The notes beneath the pieces are model-generated. The model did no database searches and had not been told where the DNA came from. It saw only the letters and a list, made by a program, of their open reading frames with translations. The position numbers and the translations under genes were made by a program. Positions 6,485 through 6,779 of a DNA stretch of 6,779 nucleotides are shown piece after piece (position 1 is the first letter of the stretch; each line of letters begins with the position of its first letter). The DNA is from an uncultured Clostridia bacterium (GTDB lineage: Bacteria; Bacillota; Clostridia; Oscillospirales; CAG-272). The stretch covers positions 1 to 6,779 of the forward strand of contig CAJGEA010000103.1 in the NCBI GenBank assembly GCA_904502015.1, read 5' to 3'.

Positions 6485-6490
6485 TATAAA

Positions 6491-6498
6491 TCACCTCC
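6491..6498 (-). promoter_or_regulatory. Ribosome binding site fixing the TTG start
   Basis: Reading -, GGAGGTGA is followed by six bases (TTTATA) and then TTG. This near-perfect anti-16S match is the main reason to accept the rare start. The predicted transcription start is about 6498, so the site would sit at the very 5' end of the message. Confidence 0.85.
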
Positions 6499-6504
6499 AC
6501 TAGA

Positions 6505-6533
6505 AGTATATCATAATACTTACGATATGTCAA
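6505..6533 (-). promoter_or_regulatory. Sigma-A-type promoter of the 6011-6484 gene
   Basis: Reading -, TTGACA (6533-6528), a 17-bp spacer, TATACT (6510-6505) with extended -10 TGA. The predicted start near 6498 leaves a leader of only about 14 nt. Confidence 0.83.
6508..6528. promoter_or_regulatory. Candidate operator: imperfect palindrome across the promoter spacer
   Basis: A 21-bp sequence centred at 6518 has eight of ten base pairs symmetric (ATATC at 6508-6512 with GATAT at 6524-6528, plus TAA/TTA inside). It fills the gap between -10 and -35 and overlaps both, as a repressor site would. AT-richness makes chance symmetry a real alternative. Confidence 0.45.
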
Positions 6534-6553
6534 TGAAGTAATCGTGTCCAAAT

Positions 6554-6637
6554 CACGCCAAAGGCGTGTATATCATCAATGCGTAGCATTGTATATCACC
6601 AACACGAAGTGTTGTATATCATCAAGCCGCAGGCAAG
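6554..6637. repeat. Array of four covarying mini-hairpins at a 23-bp period
   Basis: Stem-loops start at 6554, 6577, 6600 and 6623, exactly 23 bp apart. They are CACGCC-AAA-GGCGTG, CAATGC-GTA-GCATTG, CAACAC-GAA-GTGTTG and CAAGCC-GCA-GGCAAG; the last keeps only the inner three pairs. The 8-bp linkers TATATCAT, TATATCAC and TATATCAT are almost constant. Stem sequences differ but still pair, so pairing is conserved and primary sequence is not. This is the reverse of CRISPR logic and no gene is credible here. Confidence 0.92.
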
Positions 6638-6663
6638 ATACACGCTGGCGCGGGTACTGTCAA
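6635..6663 (-). promoter_or_regulatory. Promoter-like sequence reading leftward through the hairpin array
   Basis: Reading -, TTGACA (6663-6658), a 17-bp spacer and TATCTT (6640-6635). A start near 6628 would transcribe the whole hairpin array and then run toward the 6011-6484 gene. The -10 overlaps the degenerate right arm of the fourth hairpin. Sequence support is moderate because the -10 matches four of six positions. Confidence 0.45.
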
Positions 6664-6665
6664 GT

Positions 6666-6695
6666 ATTTTTCGCAAATTCGTCTCTGTGAAAAAT
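6666..6695. repeat. Inverted repeat ATTTTTCGC/GTGAAAAAT
   Basis: Nine pairs with one G-U (6666-6674 with 6687-6695) around a 12-nt loop, immediately upstream of the leftward promoter-like sequence. It is part of the same non-coding element as the hairpins on either side. It could be a regulator site or a structured part of a longer RNA. Confidence 0.55.
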
Positions 6696-6704
6696 GAAGT
6701 TATG

Positions 6705-6756
6705 TGCCGAAGCTCGGCAATGGAGCGGCTACGCTCCGCTTATTTGCTCGCGAGCA
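6705..6756. repeat. Three consecutive short hairpins at the window edge
   Basis: TGCCGA-AGC-TCGGCA (6705-6719), GGAGCG-GCTA-CGCTCC (6722-6737) and the perfect 12-bp palindrome TGCTCGCGAGCA (6745-6756). They are GC-rich, back to back and non-coding. They probably belong to the same composite repeat element as the 23-bp array, which continues past the end of the window; no gene is seen from 6534 to 6779. Confidence 0.8.
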
Positions 6757-6779
6757 TCTGCTGACGGCGGTGTCAAGGG

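Noticed and set aside
6554..6637. CRISPR array
   Set aside because: Only 8-9 bp linkers are constant and the variable parts are self-complementary hairpins; unit length is 23 bp with no spacer-sized unique sequence and no cas gene.
6579..6764. Short + strand ORF across the hairpin array
   Set aside because: It has no ribosome binding site and its residues are simply translated linkers and hairpins; the DNA-level structure explains the sequence.

Overview
The window looks like a chromosomal segment of a Bacillota bacterium, most likely an uncultured gut-type member of the Clostridia. The evidence is near-consensus housekeeping promoters (TTGACA, 16-17 bp spacer, TATAAT-like, each with an extended TGn), strong AGGAGG/GGAGGTGA ribosome binding sites, lipobox signal peptides, a secreted CotH/lamin-tail architecture common in clostridia, and intergenic hairpin repeats of a type I associate from memory with gut clostridial genomes. 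The taxonomy is inference.

Layout: 1-332 holds no gene but has two GC-rich branched inverted-repeat elements (14-61, 113-170) and a tandem 9-bp repeat touching the -35 box. A strong promoter (333-361) drives a giant surface lipoprotein on + (451-5208, 1585 aa). Its order is lipoprotein signal, acidic Thr/Asp/Glu/Pro linker, beta-sandwich-like module, nine perfect TTQPEET heptads, lamin-tail domain, chitobiase-C-terminal-like domain, CotH-type protein kinase domain, short beta repeat, and a seven-unit RCC1-like propeller. It ends at a strong hairpin terminator shared with a convergent gene.

On - lie two separately promoted genes. The first (5345-5818) is a 157-aa lipoprotein with weak resemblance to copper-amine-oxidase-N-type stalk domains; its Shine-Dalgarno sits in the loop of a perfect hairpin. 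The second (6011-6484) is an AT-rich, TTG-started cytoplasmic protein of unknown function with its own promoter, a candidate operator and a terminator.

The right end (6554-6779) is a dense non-coding repeat element. It has four covarying mini-hairpins at an exact 23-bp period, a promoter-like sequence pointing through them toward the 6011-6484 gene, and at least three more hairpins running toward the window edge.

The genes do not form one operon: each has its own promoter and terminator. The two lipoproteins probably act outside the cell membrane; nothing in the sequence directly links their functions. The least ordinary items are the CotH kinase to RCC1 propeller fusion and the 23-bp covarying hairpin array with its embedded promoter.
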